Below, piece after piece: positions 16,836 through 24,223 of a stretch of DNA of 57,404 bases (positions are counted from its first letter, which is position 1; each line of letters opens with the position of its first letter). The DNA is from Pseudomonas sp. GL-B-19 (GTDB lineage: Bacteria > Pseudomonadota > Gammaproteobacteria > Pseudomonadales > Pseudomonadaceae). The notes under the pieces were generated by a model. That model had not been told where the DNA came from. It saw nothing but the letters and a program-made list of their open reading frames with translations, and did not search any database. The translations under genes were made by a program, and so were the position numbers. The DNA lies in NCBI RefSeq assembly GCF_019956415.1, contig NZ_JAHBDK010000038.1:1-57404 (forward strand), given 5' to 3'.

Positions 16836-18146
16836 TCAGTCGGCTTGTGGAGCTTCTACCGGCTTGACTGCTTCTTCGTAAGAGACCGATTTGTCGGTCA
16901 CACTAGCTTTCTGCAGAACAGTATCCACAACTTGCTCTTCCAGCACAACCGAACGGACTTCGTTCAGCTGCTGGTCGTTCTTGTAGTACCAGGACACGAC
17001 CTGCTCAGGCTCTTGGTAGGCCGAAGCCATTTCCTGAATCATTTCGCGAACGCGGGTTTCGTCAGGCTTGAGGTCGAATTGCTTGACCACTTCAGCCACG
17101 ATCAGACCCAGTACAACGCGGCGCTTGGCTTGTTCTTCGAACAGCTCAGCCGGCAGTTGGTCAGGCTTGATGTTGCCGCCGAACTGCTGAACAGCCTGCA
17201 CGCGCAGACGGTCAACTTCGTTGGACAGCAGAGCCTTAGGCACTTCGATCGGGTTGGTGGCCAGCAGACCGTCCATTACCTGATTCTTGACCTTGGATTT
17301 GATCGCCTGACGCAGTTCGCGCTCCATGTTCTTGCGAACTTCAGTGCGGAAGCCTTCCAGACCCGTTTCCTTGATGCCGAATTGAGCGAAGAATTCTTCG
17401 GTCAACTCTGGCAGTTTTGGCTCGGAAACAGTGTTCACGGTAACGGTGAACTCGGCAGTTTTGCCGGCCAGGTCGAGGTTCTGATAGTCAGCCGGGAAGG
17501 TCAGGTTCAGAACACGTTCTTCGCCGGCTTTAGCGCCAACCAGACCGTCTTCGAAGCCAGGGATCATGCGGCCGGAACCCAGTACGAGCTGAGTGCCTTT
17601 GGCGGAACCACCGGCGAACACTTCACCGTCAACCTTGCCGACGAAATCGATGTTCAGCTGGTCTTCGTTCTGGGCAGCGCGATCGGCCACTTCGAAACGG
17701 GTGTTCTGCTTGCGCAGAACTTCCAGCATTTTGTCCAGATCGGCATCAGCCACGTCAGCGCTCAGGCGCTCTACGGTGATACCTTCGAAACCGGCAACGG
17801 TGAACTCAGGGAACACTTCGAATACGGCTACGTATTCCAGGTCCTTGCCCGCTTCCAGGGATTTAGGCTCGATCGAAGGCGAACCAGCCGGGTTCAGCTT
17901 TTGCTCAACCACAGCTTCGTAGAAAGAAGACTGGATCACATCGCCCACTGCTTCTTGACGCGCATCAGCACCGAAACGGCGCTTGATTTCGCTCATTGGC
18001 ACTTTGCCTGGACGGAAGCCAGCAATCTTGGCCTTTTGGGCGGTCTGCTGCAGACGCTTGTTGACCTGGCTCTCGATGCGCTCAGCCGGCACGGTGACGC
18101 TCATGCGGCGCTCAAGAGCAGTAGTATTTTCAACAGAAACTTGCAT
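16836..18146 (-). CDS. tig: trigger factor, ribosome-bound chaperone
   Basis: This 436-residue chaperone and prolyl isomerase binds nascent chains at the ribosome exit tunnel. The ribosome-docking signature appears in KIAGFRPGKVPMSEIKRRFG, the FKBP-like domain at about 160-245 (NEDQLNIDFVGKVDGEVFAG, MIPGFEDGLVG), and the long C-terminal helical arms follow. The start at 18146 (MQVSVENTTALERR) has GAGGAATA upstream; an earlier in-frame start adds 21 unrelated residues. It leads the tig-clpP-clpX block. Confidence 0.98.
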   Translation of the reverse strand: MQVSVENTTALERRMSVTVPAERIESQVNKRLQQTAQKAKIAGFRPGKVPMSEIKRRFGADARQEAVGDVIQSSFYEAVVEQKLNPAGSPSIEPKSLEAGKDLEYVAVFEVFPEFTVAGFEGITVERLSADVADADLDKMLEVLRKQNTRFEVADRAAQNEDQLNIDFVGKVDGEVFAGGSAKGTQLVLGSGRMIPGFEDGLVGAKAGEERVLNLTFPADYQNLDLAGKTAEFTVTVNTVSEPKLPELTEEFFAQFGIKETGLEGFRTEVRKNMERELRQAIKSKVKNQVMDGLLATNPIEVPKALLSNEVDRLRVQAVQQFGGNIKPDQLPAELFEEQAKRRVVLGLIVAEVVKQFDLKPDETRVREMIQEMASAYQEPEQVVSWYYKNDQQLNEVRSVVLEEQVVDTVLQKASVTDKSVSYEEAVKPVEAPQAD

Positions 18147-18504
18147 GGATATTCCTCGTTGCACAGACGTTAGCCGGCCGTTTCCGACCCCAGAATCAAG
18201 GGCATGCATTCTAGTGGGTCAAACTCAAGAAGTCACCCTACTGAAAACGGGTAAAAAAGCAGCAGGCAATTTATAGGTGCGAATGCACGAATGCACCTCG
18301 CCCCGATGGCAAATACAGCCAATCACGCCAGGGCCCTGCGCCAACCCTTCTATATAGAAGCGGTTGCCAATCATCTCCCTGACAGCCGATCTTGCGAGCA
18401 AGGCCGGCAGGCAGCGCGGCATCATCGAGAAACATAAATACGACGAAACGCCCTGCCCCTGCGACCCAAAACCTGCAGCCGCCAATCACTCGAACCGCTG
18501 AAAC
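18147..18504. other. gap between tig and the tRNA cluster
   Basis: These ~360 bp hold the tig promoter region on the minus strand, including a TAGAAT that could be a -10 hexamer at about 18207-18212, and no convincing gene: the open frames here lack ribosome sites and recognisable sequence. A/T content is mixed and I see no repeat beyond the terminator that follows. Confidence 0.5.
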
Positions 18505-18536
18505 AAAAAAGGCGCCAGACTGTTAAATCTGGCGCC
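18505..18536 (-). terminator. terminator of the tRNA-Arg-His-Leu-His transcript
   Basis: GGCGCCAGA and TCTGGCGCC pair across an 8-nt loop and are followed on the minus strand by TTTTTTG. It ends the tRNA operon 10 bp after the last tRNA. A near copy lies at 18807-18831. Confidence 0.85.
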
Positions 18537-18546
18537 TCTCGAAATA

Positions 18547-18623
18547 TGGGGTGGACGAAGGGGATCGAACCCTCGACAACGGGAGTCACAATCCCGTGCT
18601 CTACCAACTGAGCTACGCCCACC
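18547..18623 (-). tRNA. tRNA-His(GTG), distal copy
   Basis: The 77-nt cloverleaf begins with the histidine-specific extra G (-1) paired to C73 and has anticodon GTG, T arm GAGGGTTCGATCCCC and an encoded CCA. It is the last tRNA of the cluster and identical in body to the copy at 18842-18918. Confidence 0.97.
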
Positions 18624-18700
18624 ATATTGCATGCCAAAGAAGCCAAACAACTTCTTTGTTCAGCCCCAGCCATGCCAATCGGCATGAGTGAAGCTTTATT

Positions 18701-18785
18701 TGGTGCGGATGAAGAGACTCGAACTCTTACGCCTCGCGGCGCTGGAACCTAAATCCAGTGTGTCTACCAATTCCACCACATCCGC
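18701..18785 (-). tRNA. tRNA-Leu(TAG)
   Basis: The 85-nt class II tRNA starts GCGGATGTGGTGGAATTGG, with anticodon TAG, a long variable arm, T arm AGAGTTCGAGTCTCT and encoded CCA. It lies between the two tRNA-His copies. Confidence 0.97.
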
Positions 18786-18806
18786 GGTTGAAGCTGTTAA
18801 AGCAAA

Positions 18807-18831
18807 GGCGCCAGACTGTTAATCTGGCGCC
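18807..18831 (-). repeat. second copy of the tRNA-His terminator hairpin
   Basis: The 9-bp stem GGCGCCAGA/TCTGGCGCC is repeated from the distal terminator but with a 7-nt loop and only TTTGCTTT after it, so it probably does not stop transcription. With the adjoining tRNA-His it marks an ancestral duplication. Confidence 0.75.
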
Positions 18832-18841
18832 TTTCGAAATA

Positions 18842-18918
18842 TGGGGTGGACGAAGGGGATCGAACCCTCGACAACGGGAGTCACAATCCCGTGCTCTACC
18901 AACTGAGCTACGCCCACC
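18842..18918 (-). tRNA. tRNA-His(GTG), proximal copy
   Basis: This is a 77-nt tRNA with G-1:C73, anticodon GTG and encoded CCA, same body as the distal copy. It is second in the transcript, after tRNA-Arg. Confidence 0.97.
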
Positions 18919-18949
18919 ATATTGCGCTACTTGTGCCAAAGCTGCCTAA

Positions 18950-19026
18950 TGGCGCACCCGGCAGGACTCGAACCTGCGACCATCCGCTTAGAAGGCGGAT
19001 GCTCTATCCAGCTGAGCTACGGGCGC
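18950..19026 (-). tRNA. tRNA-Arg(TCT)
   Basis: The 77-nt tRNA begins GCGCCCGTAGCTCAGCTGG with anticodon TCT, T arm CAGGTTCGAGTCCTG and encoded CCA. It is the first tRNA of the cluster, about 115 bp after its promoter. Confidence 0.97.
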
Positions 19027-19141
19027 CTTGTTAATTTGTACTCTTGGAGGACTACAAACTAAGTGCTTTCCAGTCTTGCAGAACCGTAATCCCGCTTGAC
19101 CTTCCTAACCAGTGCTAGGCTGTGCCCGACAAGTGCGACGA

Positions 19142-19170
19142 ATAGTATAGAGCCCCCCGAGAGTCGTCAA
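19142..19170 (-). promoter_or_regulatory. strong promoter of the tRNA cluster
   Basis: On the minus strand TTGACG (19165-19170), exactly 17 bp and TACTAT (19142-19147) are followed by a C/G-containing discriminator. The -10 is the same as in the rRNA P1 promoter at the left edge, consistent with growth-rate control of stable RNA. Confidence 0.75.
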
Positions 19171-19301
19171 ATGCTTTTTAAAAAAAATTCATTTAATTAA
19201 AGGAGTTAGGGGAATTTGCAGACCAAGCGCCTTTGCCCTCACCTCATGACATGCGAGAATGCGTTCTCTTTTTTTCCCCTCTCGATGGTTAATCACGCGC
19301 A

Positions 19302-20156
19302 ATGACTGCACAACTAATCGACGGCAAATCGATCGCCGCCAGCCTGCGCCAGCAGATCGCCAAACGAGTCGCCGAGCGTCGCGAGCAAGGCTTGCGCACA
19401 CCCGGCCTCGCGGTAATCCTGGTCGGCAGCGATCCCGCCTCTCAGGTTTATGTCTCGCACAAGCGTAAAGACTGCGAAGAGGTCGGCTTTAAATCCCAAG
19501 CCTACGACCTGCCTTCCGAAACCACTCAAGAAGCGCTGACCGATCTGATCGATCGCCTGAACGACGACCCGACAATAGACGGCGTTCTGCTTCAGCTTCC
19601 ATTACCTGAACACCTGGACGCCTCCAAATTGCTGGAGCGCATTCGTCCGGACAAAGACGTCGACGGCTTCCATCCTTATAACGTCGGTCGTCTGGCCCAG
19701 CGTATTCCACTGCTGCGTCCATGCACCCCTAAAGGCATCATGACCTTGCTGGAAAGCACCGGTGTCGATCTTTACGGGATGAATGCCGTGGTTGTTGGCG
19801 CGTCCAACATCGTTGGCCGCCCGATGGCGATGGAATTGCTGCTGGCCGGCTGCACCGTGACCGTCACCCACCGCTTCACCAAGGACCTGGCCGGCCACGT
19901 TGGTCGTGCCGATCTGGTGGTGGTTGCCGCTGGCAAGCCCGGTCTGGTCAAGGGTGAGTGGATCAAGGAAGGCGCAATCGTGATCGACGTCGGTATCAAC
20001 CGCCAGGAAGACGGCAAACTGGTCGGCGACGTGATTTACGAAACCGCCCTGCCCCGCGCCGGCTGGATCACACCAGTACCGGGTGGCGTTGGCCCGATGA
20101 CTCGTGCCTGCCTGCTGGAAAACACGCTGTACGCAGCAGAAACCCTGCACAGCTAA
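19302..20156 (+). CDS. folD: methylenetetrahydrofolate dehydrogenase / methenyl-THF cyclohydrolase FolD
   Basis: This 284-residue bifunctional cytosolic enzyme interconverts 5,10-methylene-THF and 10-formyl-THF using NADP. Signatures are present: VYVSHKRKDCEEVGF with the catalytic Lys, the second signature PVPGGVGPMT near the C-terminus, and the nucleotide-binding VVVGASNIVGRPM. Length equals the family norm. It is a single gene, divergent from the tRNA cluster, and ends with its own terminator. The ATG at 19302 is in frame with homology from its first residues (MTAQLIDGKSIAASLR). Confidence 0.98.
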   Translation: MTAQLIDGKSIAASLRQQIAKRVAERREQGLRTPGLAVILVGSDPASQVYVSHKRKDCEEVGFKSQAYDLPSETTQEALTDLIDRLNDDPTIDGVLLQLPLPEHLDASKLLERIRPDKDVDGFHPYNVGRLAQRIPLLRPCTPKGIMTLLESTGVDLYGMNAVVVGASNIVGRPMAMELLLAGCTVTVTHRFTKDLAGHVGRADLVVVAAGKPGLVKGEWIKEGAIVIDVGINRQEDGKLVGDVIYETALPRAGWITPVPGGVGPMTRACLLENTLYAAETLHS

Positions 20157-20188
20157 GCGCCAAAGCAGGCGCAAACAGCGAGTTAAAC

Positions 20189-20215
20189 AACCCCGCCCTT
20201 GGCGGGGTTCTTTTT
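20189..20215 (+). terminator. terminator after folD
   Basis: AACCCCGCC-CTT-GGCGGGGTT followed by CTTTTT, 32 bp after the folD stop codon. Confidence 0.85.
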
Positions 20216-20393
20216 GCCCGAAGAAAAAGTTCGACCAGCCGCCGGAAAATGACGTTTTTTTCATATTCCAGAAGACTTTCATTACTTCCCGGAACAACCA
20301 TCGACAGTTATTCAGCCATACTCCAGAATGTCGCGCTTTTTACGAAATAGCCCGTTACAAAACGGCGTATCAACACATAATGAGTCTGCCAGC

Positions 20394-21332
20394 GTGAAAA
20401 TCCGTCTATCCATCCTGAGCCTATTTTTTGCAGTTACAGGGTCTTTCATCACGCCAATCGCCAGCGCTGGCGATACCACCGCTGCGCCTCGAGATACGAC
20501 ACATCTCAAACTCGCTTCGGGCAGCTCATTAGTCATGGATTTGCAAACCAACAAAATCATCTACGCCAGCAACCCTGACGTGGTGGTACCGATCGCGTCC
20601 GTCAGCAAACTGATGACAGGTCTGGTCGTGGTTGAAGCCCGGCAGAACATGGACGAATACATCAACATCAACATCAGTGACACCCCGGAAATGAAGGGCG
20701 TGTTCTCCAGGGTCAAACTCAAGAGCGAAATGCCGCGCCGGGAAATGCTCCTGATTGCGCTGATGTCTTCGGAAAACCGCGCAGCAGCTAGCCTGGCCCA
20801 CCATTATCCGGGCGGTTATGCGGCGTTCATCGCCGCGATGAACGCCAAGGCCAGGGCGCTGGGCATGACCAACACCCACTTTGTTGAGCCAACCGGCCTC
20901 TCCCCACGAAACGTGTCCACTGCCCGTGACCTGAGCAAACTGCTGGTCGCTGCGCACAAGCAACCGCTATTGACCGAACTCAGTACGACCAAAGAAAAGA
21001 TCGTGTCGTTCCGCAACCCCAACTACAACCTGGCGTTCCGCAATACCGACCATTTGGTCCGCAAACAGGACTGGGACATCGAGCTGACGAAAACCGGCTT
21101 TACCAACGAGGCGGGTCATTGCCTGGTGCTGGTTACCAGCATGGGTAACCGCCAGGTCGCCCTGGTCATCCTGGATGCCTATGGCAAGTACACCCACTTT
21201 GCCGACGCTACCCGTATTCGCAACTGGGTAGAATCCGGCAAGGCCGCAGATGTGCCTTCCGTAGCCTTGCAATACAAGTCCGACAAGAATCTCAAAAGCC
21301 GTCAGACCGGGGTGATCGAAGCCTCGAAATAG
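20394..21332 (+). CDS. pbpG: D-alanyl-D-alanine endopeptidase (PBP7/8-type)
   Basis: This is a low-molecular-weight penicillin-binding protein that cuts peptidoglycan cross-links in the periplasm. From the GTG at 20394 it is 312 residues and begins with a signal peptide (MKIRLSILSLFFAVTGSFIT, cut near ASAG). The catalytic motifs are SVSK (S69-K72), SEN (S126-N128) and KTG in ELTKTGFTNEAG. An ATG at 20328 would place 22 hydrophilic residues before the signal peptide, so the GTG is preferred, although its ribosome site is weak. It is a single gene with a terminator just after it. Confidence 0.93.
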   Translation: MKIRLSILSLFFAVTGSFITPIASAGDTTAAPRDTTHLKLASGSSLVMDLQTNKIIYASNPDVVVPIASVSKLMTGLVVVEARQNMDEYININISDTPEMKGVFSRVKLKSEMPRREMLLIALMSSENRAAASLAHHYPGGYAAFIAAMNAKARALGMTNTHFVEPTGLSPRNVSTARDLSKLLVAAHKQPLLTELSTTKEKIVSFRNPNYNLAFRNTDHLVRKQDWDIELTKTGFTNEAGHCLVLVTSMGNRQVALVILDAYGKYTHFADATRIRNWVESGKAADVPSVALQYKSDKNLKSRQTGVIEASK

Positions 21333-21351
21333 ACAAGTGCGCCCTGAAAAC

Positions 21352-21377
21352 AAAGCCCCGAACATTCGGGGCTTTTT
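21352..21377. terminator. bidirectional terminator between pbpG and the next small gene
   Basis: AAAGCCCCGAA and TTCGGGGCTTT pair around a 3-nt loop with A- and T-runs on both sides, in the 58-bp gap between convergent genes. Confidence 0.85.
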
Positions 21378-21390
21378 ATTTGGGCGGATG

Positions 21391-21606
21391 TCAGTCGTTG
21401 GGCAGCGGCATCTGATCGTCATCCGGAATGCCATCCCCGGCGCTCGGGTCGCGATAGCCCTTGGGAGGCTCCGTCGGCACCACCACTGGCCTGGCCAAAG
21501 GATCGCGCAACGGACTGTCCGGATCCATCACCGGGTCCAGGTCCTGTTCAGGGGTTGTCGGAACGCTGTCCGGACGTTTGTCATCAAAACTCGAATCAGT
21601 AGACAT
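21391..21606 (-). CDS. small Asp/Pro-rich protein of unknown function
   Basis: This 71-residue acidic protein is rich in Asp and Pro (SPLRDPLARPVVVPTEPPKG, ending GIPDDDQMPLPND). It has no signal peptide, membrane segment or Cys and is likely disordered. The ATG at 21606 has GAGGTG upstream, which supports translation. It lies 21 bp downstream of a second small protein of the same character (21628-21834), with repeated DP/SPD elements in both, so the two are probably one operon and perhaps old duplicates. Function unknown. Confidence 0.65.
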   Translation of the reverse strand: MSTDSSFDDKRPDSVPTTPEQDLDPVMDPDSPLRDPLARPVVVPTEPPKGYRDPSAGDGIPDDDQMPLPND

Positions 21607-21627
21607 AGGCACCTCACCTCATCAGGC

Positions 21628-21834
21628 TCAGGGTTTCAGATCAGCGAGAGGGTCGTAAGGCTTCGCTGGCGCCTTTGGGTTGTCGCCCGGTTTCACGTCC
21701 CTGGGCGCCTTGGCGGGACCGATGGGATCGACCTGAGGGTCGGCGAGGTCCGGCGAATCGGGATCGAACCCCAACTCATCGCCCGAAGAGTGCTCGGACG
21801 AGTGCGGGCCTTCAGGGGTAGTGGAATGTGCCAT
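21628..21834 (-). CDS. small Pro/Asp-rich protein of unknown function
   Basis: This 68-residue hydrophilic protein begins MAHSTTPEGPHSSEHSSGDE and ends KAPAKPYDPLADLKP. It is rich in Pro, Asp and Ser, with no hydrophobic stretch, so probably disordered. A very good ribosome site (AAGGAGG, 6 bp before the ATG) shows it is a real gene. It is followed by the similar 71-residue gene. Neither resembles a family I can name. Confidence 0.68.
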   Translation of the reverse strand: MAHSTTPEGPHSSEHSSGDELGFDPDSPDLADPQVDPIGPAKAPRDVKPGDNPKAPAKPYDPLADLKP

Positions 21835-21929
21835 GGGCGCCTCCTTGGGTGTGGCCCGGACAAATCCGGGCGCTTTCCTTTAGAGAGCGAGTGCGCACGG
21901 CAGTGCCATGCAGAATGACGAACGGACGT

Positions 21930-22601
21930 TTACTGCGTGGTCAGGGCCTTCTTGGCCCGCGCAGCCGCTTGCTCCTGACCGGCCTGCCCCAGATCATTTG
22001 CCGCCTTGAGCCAACGCTGCTGATCAACGTTGGCCGGAATCTGATTCGGCTTCTGGATCAGCACGGCCCAGCCGCCAGCATCCTTGAACGAGGATTCAAA
22101 CGAACTGAAGCTCATCAAATCCCGACGATCCATCCCCGCGCGCAGCAATACCGTCTGCTTCTTACGGTTGTAACCGGCGAGAATGGCGTAGCGCGGCTCA
22201 GACCAGAGCGCCGTGCCTTCCGTAAAGCGCACCATCACCGGATAACCGGCAGCGACCTGAGTCAGCAGTGCTGGCAAAGTACTGTCGAGGGGGTAAACCA
22301 CCATCCCGTATTCACGGGCGAGGTTCTGCATGTTCTGCTGCAACTTGTCCTCGGCGCCCGGCAAATGCAGCGGTTTTTCGAGCAAACCCGGGGTAATCAC
22401 GATGCCCTGCTGCGCCAACATGCTGGCCAACACTTGCGGTCCGCTTTGATAGGCTTGCCCGCGGTAGAACGTACCGCTGAGTTCCACCCGCTCCGGCAGA
22501 CGCTGGATTTCAGGCGCAACGCTCCCGGCGCAACCCGCCAACCCGGCAACGCAGCCAACAATCAGCGCCGCCGCTCGAATTCGAGAAAATACCTGCTCCA
22601 T
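21930..22601 (-). CDS. C39-peptidase-like lipoprotein with substituted active site
   Basis: This 223-residue lipoprotein has lipobox LAGC with Cys24 after a hydrophobic signal. The domain resembles bacterial C39-like peptidases. In those enzymes the catalytic Cys sits in a motif like YQCGP; here it is YQSGP (Ser53). The region that usually supplies His before a conserved GY reads SEPRYAILAGY, with Arg137 at the expected place. It is therefore probably not an active cysteine peptidase. The C-terminal ~35 residues (NVDQQRWLKAANDLGQAGQE) are helical and may be a repeat-type protein-binding segment. The start at 22601 was chosen as the one that puts the lipoprotein signal at the N-terminus. Confidence 0.78.
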   Translation of the reverse strand: MEQVFSRIRAAALIVGCVAGLAGCAGSVAPEIQRLPERVELSGTFYRGQAYQSGPQVLASMLAQQGIVITPGLLEKPLHLPGAEDKLQQNMQNLAREYGMVVYPLDSTLPALLTQVAAGYPVMVRFTEGTALWSEPRYAILAGYNRKKQTVLLRAGMDRRDLMSFSSFESSFKDAGGWAVLIQKPNQIPANVDQQRWLKAANDLGQAGQEQAAARAKKALTTQ

Positions 22602-22823
22602 CTTCACGCTCTTATTCAGACGCCGGGCAACTGGCTCCCGGCTTGGCCGTCGATCATAGGACGCCGCGCGACAACGGTATAGCTTTAACCGGCAGTTGCG
22701 TGCTTTCGATAGAGCGAACTGGTTAGTGACAGTCGACCTTTGGTCAATTGTCTGACACACAGCTGCGACTAGACTGATATTTGCAAAACGTGTGTGCCCG
22801 ATGCAGGGCAAAGAGGAGGCACG

Positions 22824-22994
22824 ATGAGCCTGGCAATGACGATTGTGATGTTGATTACTGGCTGGCTGGCCGTCGCCGCTGCCATGTTATGGGGAGTCCT
22901 GCGCATTACCCGGCGGCACCATCACCACCCGGCTCAATCGACGACTGTAGCCGACAACGAAAAACCAGCAGAACACCACGCCACCGCGCACTGA
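22824..22994 (+). CDS. 56-residue single-pass membrane protein
   Basis: A short gene with an excellent ribosome site (GAGGAGG, 5 bp before ATG). The product begins MSLAMTIVMLITGWLAVAAA, continues hydrophobic to about residue 27, then RITRRHHHH and a polar tail. The positive cluster after the helix suggests the C-terminus is in the cytoplasm. A run of four His and two more near the end could bind metal, but this is speculation. It is followed by a strong bidirectional terminator. No known family recognised. Confidence 0.7.
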   Translation: MSLAMTIVMLITGWLAVAAAMLWGVLRITRRHHHHPAQSTTVADNEKPAEHHATAH

Positions 22995-23012
22995 ATAGCC
23001 ATTTCAGTCTTC

Positions 23013-23059
23013 AAAAAAAAGGCCGCCTGAACACGTTCGTATTCAGGCGGCCTTTTCAT
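23013..23059. terminator. bidirectional terminator
   Basis: GGCCGCCTGAA and TTCAGGCGGCC form an 11-bp stem with a 10-nt loop, flanked by an A-run on one side and TTTT on the other, between the 56-residue protein gene and the convergent TerC-like gene. Confidence 0.9.
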
Positions 23060-23069
23060 TTATCGCCGA

Positions 23070-23819
23070 TCAAGCTTCAGAGGCAATGCGCTTCTGCCTG
23101 GCCCGGCGCGACATCATGTTCAAGCACTCGATCGCTGCCGAGAACACCATGGCCGCATAGACGTAGCCTTTCGGTACGTGGGCGCCGAAGCCTTCGGCGA
23201 TCAGCGTCATGCCGATCATGATCAAGAAGCCCAGCGCCAGCATCACAATCGTCGGGTTGTCATTGATGAACTTGGCCAATGGATCAGCCGCCAGCAACAT
23301 CACCAGAACCGACACCACCACCGCGATGATCATGATCGGCAAGTGCTCGGTCATGCCGACAGCGGTGATGATGCTGTCGATGGAGAACACCATGTCCAGC
23401 AACAGGATCTGACCAATCGCAGCGGCAAAGCCCAGGGTCACGGTCGACGTCGCAGACTTCGGATCTTCAGGCGCCGGGTCCATGCTGTGATGGATTTCGG
23501 TGGTCGCCTTCCACAACAGGAACAGGCCGCCGGCAATCAGAATGATGTCCTTCCAGGAGAACGCGTGGCCGAGGATTTCGATCACAGGCGCCGTCAACTG
23601 GACGATGAACGCGATGGTGCTCAGCAGTGCCAGACGCAGGATCAACGCCATGCCAATACCAATGCGACGGGCTTTCTGTCGATGTTGCTCAGGCAGTTTA
23701 TTGGTCAGGATCGAGATGAAAATCAGATTATCGATACCGAGCACGATTTCCATCACCACCAGGGTAGCCAGGGCGACCCAGGCGGCAGGGCTTGCAGCAA
23801 GTTCTAAAAGGTATTCCAT
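23070..23819 (-). CDS. TerC-family integral membrane protein
   Basis: This 249-residue inner-membrane protein has seven or so hydrophobic segments and the TerC signature Asp residues inside membrane helices (VMEIVLGIDNLIFISIL and LDMVFSIDSIITAVG). Family members have been linked to metal ion, particularly manganese, homeostasis; the original name comes from tellurium resistance. It ends RRARQKRIASEA. The next gene upstream, 26 bp away on the same strand, encodes a small lipoprotein, but the two are not obviously functionally linked. Substrate not deducible from sequence. Confidence 0.9.
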   Translation of the reverse strand: MEYLLELAASPAAWVALATLVVMEIVLGIDNLIFISILTNKLPEQHRQKARRIGIGMALILRLALLSTIAFIVQLTAPVIEILGHAFSWKDIILIAGGLFLLWKATTEIHHSMDPAPEDPKSATSTVTLGFAAAIGQILLLDMVFSIDSIITAVGMTEHLPIMIIAVVVSVLVMLLAADPLAKFINDNPTIVMLALGFLIMIGMTLIAEGFGAHVPKGYVYAAMVFSAAIECLNMMSRRARQKRIASEA

Positions 23820-23845
23820 GGGTCAGTCCTGACTCGTATTAGACG

Positions 23846-24088
23846 TTAGATTTCTTGGGACGAAGATTCGGTTTTTTCTTTGTTTTCGCCCGATGGTTCT
23901 TTCTTGCTGATCATGCCGCCGGTGGCGTCGCTGAGTGCTTGTTCGGCGGCTTTGTGGGTGTCGTCAATCGCCTGTTTAGCGCTTTCAGCAGCCTTGCCCA
24001 TCAGTTGCTGAGCACTTTTTTCGGCCTGGTCGCAACCGGCCAATACCAGTAAAGATGCGAACAGCACTGCTGTGGTTTTGAAGTTCAT
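23846..24088 (-). CDS. small lipoprotein
   Basis: This 80-residue lipoprotein has a signal with lipobox LAGC (Cys19) after MNFKTTAVLFASLLV. The mature part is strongly charged and helical (EKSAQQLMGKAAESAKQAID, then KEKTESSSQEI), like other small helical envelope lipoproteins. Asp at position +2 after the Cys suggests inner-membrane retention by the E. coli rule, although Pseudomonas sorting rules differ. The ATG at 24088 has GAGGGAAG upstream. Function unknown. Confidence 0.75.
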   Translation of the reverse strand: MNFKTTAVLFASLLVLAGCDQAEKSAQQLMGKAAESAKQAIDDTHKAAEQALSDATGGMISKKEPSGENKEKTESSSQEI

Positions 24089-24223
24089 GATGCTTCCCTC
24101 GTTAGAACAAACGGCACCAAAACCATGGCCCGTTGATAGCGACGCATTCTAGGGATGCAAACACTTCAGGAAAATTCGTATTTTTAGCGGTTATACTTCG
24201 GTTTTTACGAACTGTAGACCGTC

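Noticed and set aside
16092..18173. 693-codon open frame opposite clpP and tig
   Set aside because: Spans two real genes and their gap in antisense; no domain.
18225..18489. Short minus-strand frames between tig and the tRNA cluster
   Set aside because: No ribosome site, no homology, and they overlap each other in different frames.
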